A DNA stretch of 7,703 bases from Deltaproteobacteria bacterium (GTDB lineage: Bacteria; Desulfobacterota; DAOWNY01), in NCBI GenBank assembly GCA_030642325.1, contig DAOWNY010000082.1:1-7703 (forward strand), given 5' to 3'. Both the position numbers and the translations under genes were made by a program. Below are positions 6,404 through 7,703 of this stretch, in pieces. A model generated the notes under the pieces. The model had not been told where the DNA came from, did no database searches, and saw nothing but the letters and a program-made list of their open reading frames with translations. Position 1 is the first letter of the stretch. Each line of letters opens with the position of its first letter.

Positions 6404-6428
6404 AAAAAACATTGAACCGTGAACGGTT
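6404..6428 (-). repeat. heptad-repeat array D (inverted orientation), forming a terminator-like hairpin after fmt
   Basis: On the minus strand the sequence reads in 7-base units GTTCACG, GTTCAAT, GTTTTTT (6424 down to 6404). The overlapping inverted repeat AACCGT / ACGGTT (6415-6420 and 6423-6428) can fold as a hairpin. A T-run follows on either strand: seven T (6409-6403) on the minus strand after CAATG, and eight T on the plus strand just after 6432. It starts 23 bp past the fmt stop, so it may act as a weak rho-independent terminator for fmt; the stem is short (5-6 bp). Confidence 0.5.
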
Positions 6429-6450
6429 ACCTTATTTTTTTTGACCCGTC

Positions 6451-7383
6451 TCACTTGAGGATTATGCCCGACTCTATTTTTATCCCCAGAAGAAATGTTT
6501 CGATGGGCATCCTCTTCTTATTTTCTAATTGCACTTCTTTTAAAAAAAGGCATCCATCCCCGCAGGCTACTTTAATGCCTTTTTTGTTTATTTCGCAGAT
6601 TTCTCCCGGTTTTTTGCCCCCTTCTTTTTTGCCCACCAAAAAACCGCTAAAAATTTTTAGCCTTTTCCCTGACAAATGAGTGAAAGCCCCCGGAATTGGA
6701 TCCAAACCCCGGATGAGGTTTAGTATATCTTTTCCCGATTTACTCCAGTTAATCAGTCCGTCATCTTTTTTTAAAGGGGGGGCATAACTTACCCCCTTGC
6801 TGCGCTGGGGAGAAGGCCTGAGGTCACCTGCCGAAAGTCCGGATAAAGCCTCCACCAAAAGAGCGGCTCCCTCCCCGGCCAAACGTTGGTAGAGTTCGGA
6901 TACTCTCTCATCTTTTTTGACAGGGATTTCCCGCTGCAAAAGAATATTGCCGGTATCCATACCTTCATCCATCTTAATAATGGTAACTCCGGTAACATCT
7001 TTTCCGTTTATGATCGTCCGATGGATAGGTGCCGGCCCCCGGTATTCAGGGAGAAGAGAAGCATGGAGATTGATACAGCCAAGCCCGGGAATAGAAAGGA
7101 TACTGCCTGGTAAAATTTGACCGTAAGCAACCACCACAATTACATCAGGCGAAAGTGCAATGAGCTGATTAATAAAAGCTTCTTCTCTAACCTTCTCAGG
7201 CTGCATTAAGGGTAAATTTAGGGTAACGGCCAACTTTTTTATGGGAGATGGAATAACCTTTTGCCCTCTTCCCAGAGGCCGGTCAGGTTTGGTCACCACT
7301 CCGACAACCTGGTTATCGGTTGTAAGTATGGCCTTGAGGGAAAAAACTGCAAATTCCGGGGTTCCCATAAATATGATCCGCAA
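6451..7383 (-). CDS. fmt: methionyl-tRNA formyltransferase
   Basis: The enzyme transfers a formyl group from 10-formyl-tetrahydrofolate to the amino group of methionine on initiator tRNA in the cytoplasm, making fMet-tRNA for translation initiation. At 310 residues it has the usual family length. The N-terminal Rossmann-like domain shows MGTPEFA (6-12), the loop KPDRPLGRGQK (32-42) used for acceptor-stem recognition, VVAYGQILP (84-92), and the catalytic region NLHASLLPEYRGPAPI (105-120). Asn105, His107 and Asp143 (in GMDTG) match the family's catalytic triad. The SYAPPLKKDDGLINW segment near residues 200-215 opens the OB-fold C-terminal domain, which binds tRNA. Translation starts at TTG with a GAGG site seven bases upstream. 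The usual neighbour def is absent from the window; rpe lies 273 bp downstream. Identification is secure. Confidence 0.97.
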   Translation of the reverse strand: MRIIFMGTPEFAVFSLKAILTTDNQVVGVVTKPDRPLGRGQKVIPSPIKKLAVTLNLPLMQPEKVREEAFINQLIALSPDVIVVVAYGQILPGSILSIPGLGCINLHASLLPEYRGPAPIHRTIINGKDVTGVTIIKMDEGMDTGNILLQREIPVKKDERVSELYQRLAGEGAALLVEALSGLSAGDLRPSPQRSKGVSYAPPLKKDDGLINWSKSGKDILNLIRGLDPIPGAFTHLSGKRLKIFSGFLVGKKEGGKKPGEICEINKKGIKVACGDGCLFLKEVQLENKKRMPIETFLLGIKIESGIILK

Positions 7384-7390
7384 AGGCCTG

Positions 7391-7394
7391 CCTC
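7391..7394 (-). promoter_or_regulatory. Shine-Dalgarno site that fixes the TTG start of fmt
   Basis: GAGG on the minus strand lies seven bases upstream of the TTG at 7383-7381. The next possible start is the ATG of Met6. Starting there would remove the first beta strand (RIIF) that precedes the conserved MGTPEFA motif, so the TTG is preferred. Confidence 0.65.
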
Positions 7395-7513
7395 TTTACC
7401 TAAAAGCTCTTTTTAATGGAGTTTGACTCCCTTATTGTGATATCCGAAAATAATTCTCCCATTATTTTTTTTCGAATATAAAAATACGGGGGAACTACCT
7501 ATATTTTCACCTG

Positions 7514-7542
7514 ATATTATCCTATTTTATCATTTCTTGCAA
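7514..7542 (-). promoter_or_regulatory. possible sigma-70-type promoter for fmt
   Basis: Read on the minus strand, TTGCAA (7542-7537) is followed 17 bases later by TAATAT (7519-7514); an overlapping better -10 match, GATAAT (7521-7516), would have a 15-base spacer. It lies in an AT-rich gap between the upstream gene and fmt, and would give a 5' leader of about 120 bases. Each hexamer is only a partial consensus match, so this is a suggestion. Confidence 0.28.
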
Positions 7543-7561
7543 GTTGCAAAACCCACCTTAA

Positions 7562-7702
7562 TTATTTCACAGGTTTTATTCCGTACTCGTCCCATCGGGA
7601 CATAACCTGTTTTTCCTCCTCCGGCGGCAGGACAAAGCATATCGGAGGATAGCGATTTCCGCCGTATTGTTCCTGGGGTTCAAATTCCCAGTCTATGGTG
7701 GC
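7562..7702 (-). CDS. C-terminal fragment of an unrecognised protein (runs off the right edge)
   Basis: A minus-strand frame is open from the window edge for 46 codons and ends in TAA at 7564-7562. The reading begins ATIDWEFEPQ, passes through PPICFVLPPEEE and ends YGIKPVK. The mixture of Trp, Tyr, Pro and Glu codons, the absence of stops and the agreement with the direction of every other gene support real coding. I do not recognise the family. The piece is hydrophilic, with no membrane segment and no cysteine pair. It lies upstream of fmt with a 178-bp spacer, so it could be the preceding transcription unit or the first gene of the same one. It is not the C-terminus of peptide deformylase, the usual neighbour of fmt. 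Function is unknown. Confidence 0.6.
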   Translation of the reverse strand, partial: ATIDWEFEPQEQYGGNRYPPICFVLPPEEEKQVMSRWDEYGIKPVK

Positions 7703-7703
7703 A

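Noticed and set aside
6776..6782. Seven-base homopolymer inside fmt as a phase-variable tract
   Set aside because: fmt is a core translation gene, the run is shorter than those in the two-component genes, and it merely encodes conserved Pro-Pro of the YAPPL motif.
7418..7430. GGAGT-TTG-ACTCC hairpin upstream of fmt as a terminator
   Set aside because: The stem is only 5 bp and no T-run follows on either strand at the right place.

Overview
The window looks like chromosomal sequence from a Gram-negative bacterium of moderate-to-low GC. A lipoprotein signal peptide, a long TPR lipoprotein, a PAS-rich soluble sensor kinase with a NarL-type regulator, and a decayed four-helix-bundle (23S rRNA intervening-sequence type) gene together suggest an environmental deltaproteobacterial/Desulfobacterota-like or similar lineage. 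That assignment is a guess from gene style, not from a marker gene. Every gene I can support, including the broken one, reads on the minus strand, so the window is best read from right to left.

Right end (7703 to 5521): the C-terminal 46 codons of an unrecognised protein are followed by a spacer with a possible promoter. Next comes fmt (methionyl-tRNA formyltransferase, TTG start). A 273-bp gap holds two heptad-repeat arrays, one of which folds as a terminator-like hairpin. Then comes rpe (ribulose-phosphate 3-epimerase). The TPR lipoprotein gene overlaps the rpe stop by four bases (ATGA), so these two genes are almost certainly co-transcribed and probably translationally coupled.

Middle (3814 to 847): after a 286-bp spacer with a short perfect dyad lies a two-component system. 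The kinase is cytoplasmic, with three PAS domains, a HisKA_3 dimerisation domain and a HATPase; its second and third PAS modules are a 375-bp tandem duplication with a strikingly mosaic identity pattern. It is followed after about 126 bp by a NarL/LuxR-type response regulator whose Shine-Dalgarno region is a run of eight G. The kinase carries its own run of nine G near the 3' end. The two proteins should form one phosphorelay pair, with the regulator binding DNA; input and targets cannot be read from the sequence.

Left end (846 to 1): no intact gene. A clearly recognisable four-helix-bundle pseudogene with three in-frame stops lies between two arrays of a 7-bp repeat (consensus GTTYRCR) in inverted orientation. 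The same inverted arrangement of the same heptad occurs around the fmt-rpe gap with no gene inside. At the extreme left, a 10-bp perfect inverted repeat encloses four successive hairpins, which looks like a structured RNA or a small miniature element.

The most novel observations are the heptad-bounded cassette with its decayed cargo and its 'empty' counterpart, the nested-hairpin element, and the mosaic PAS duplication.
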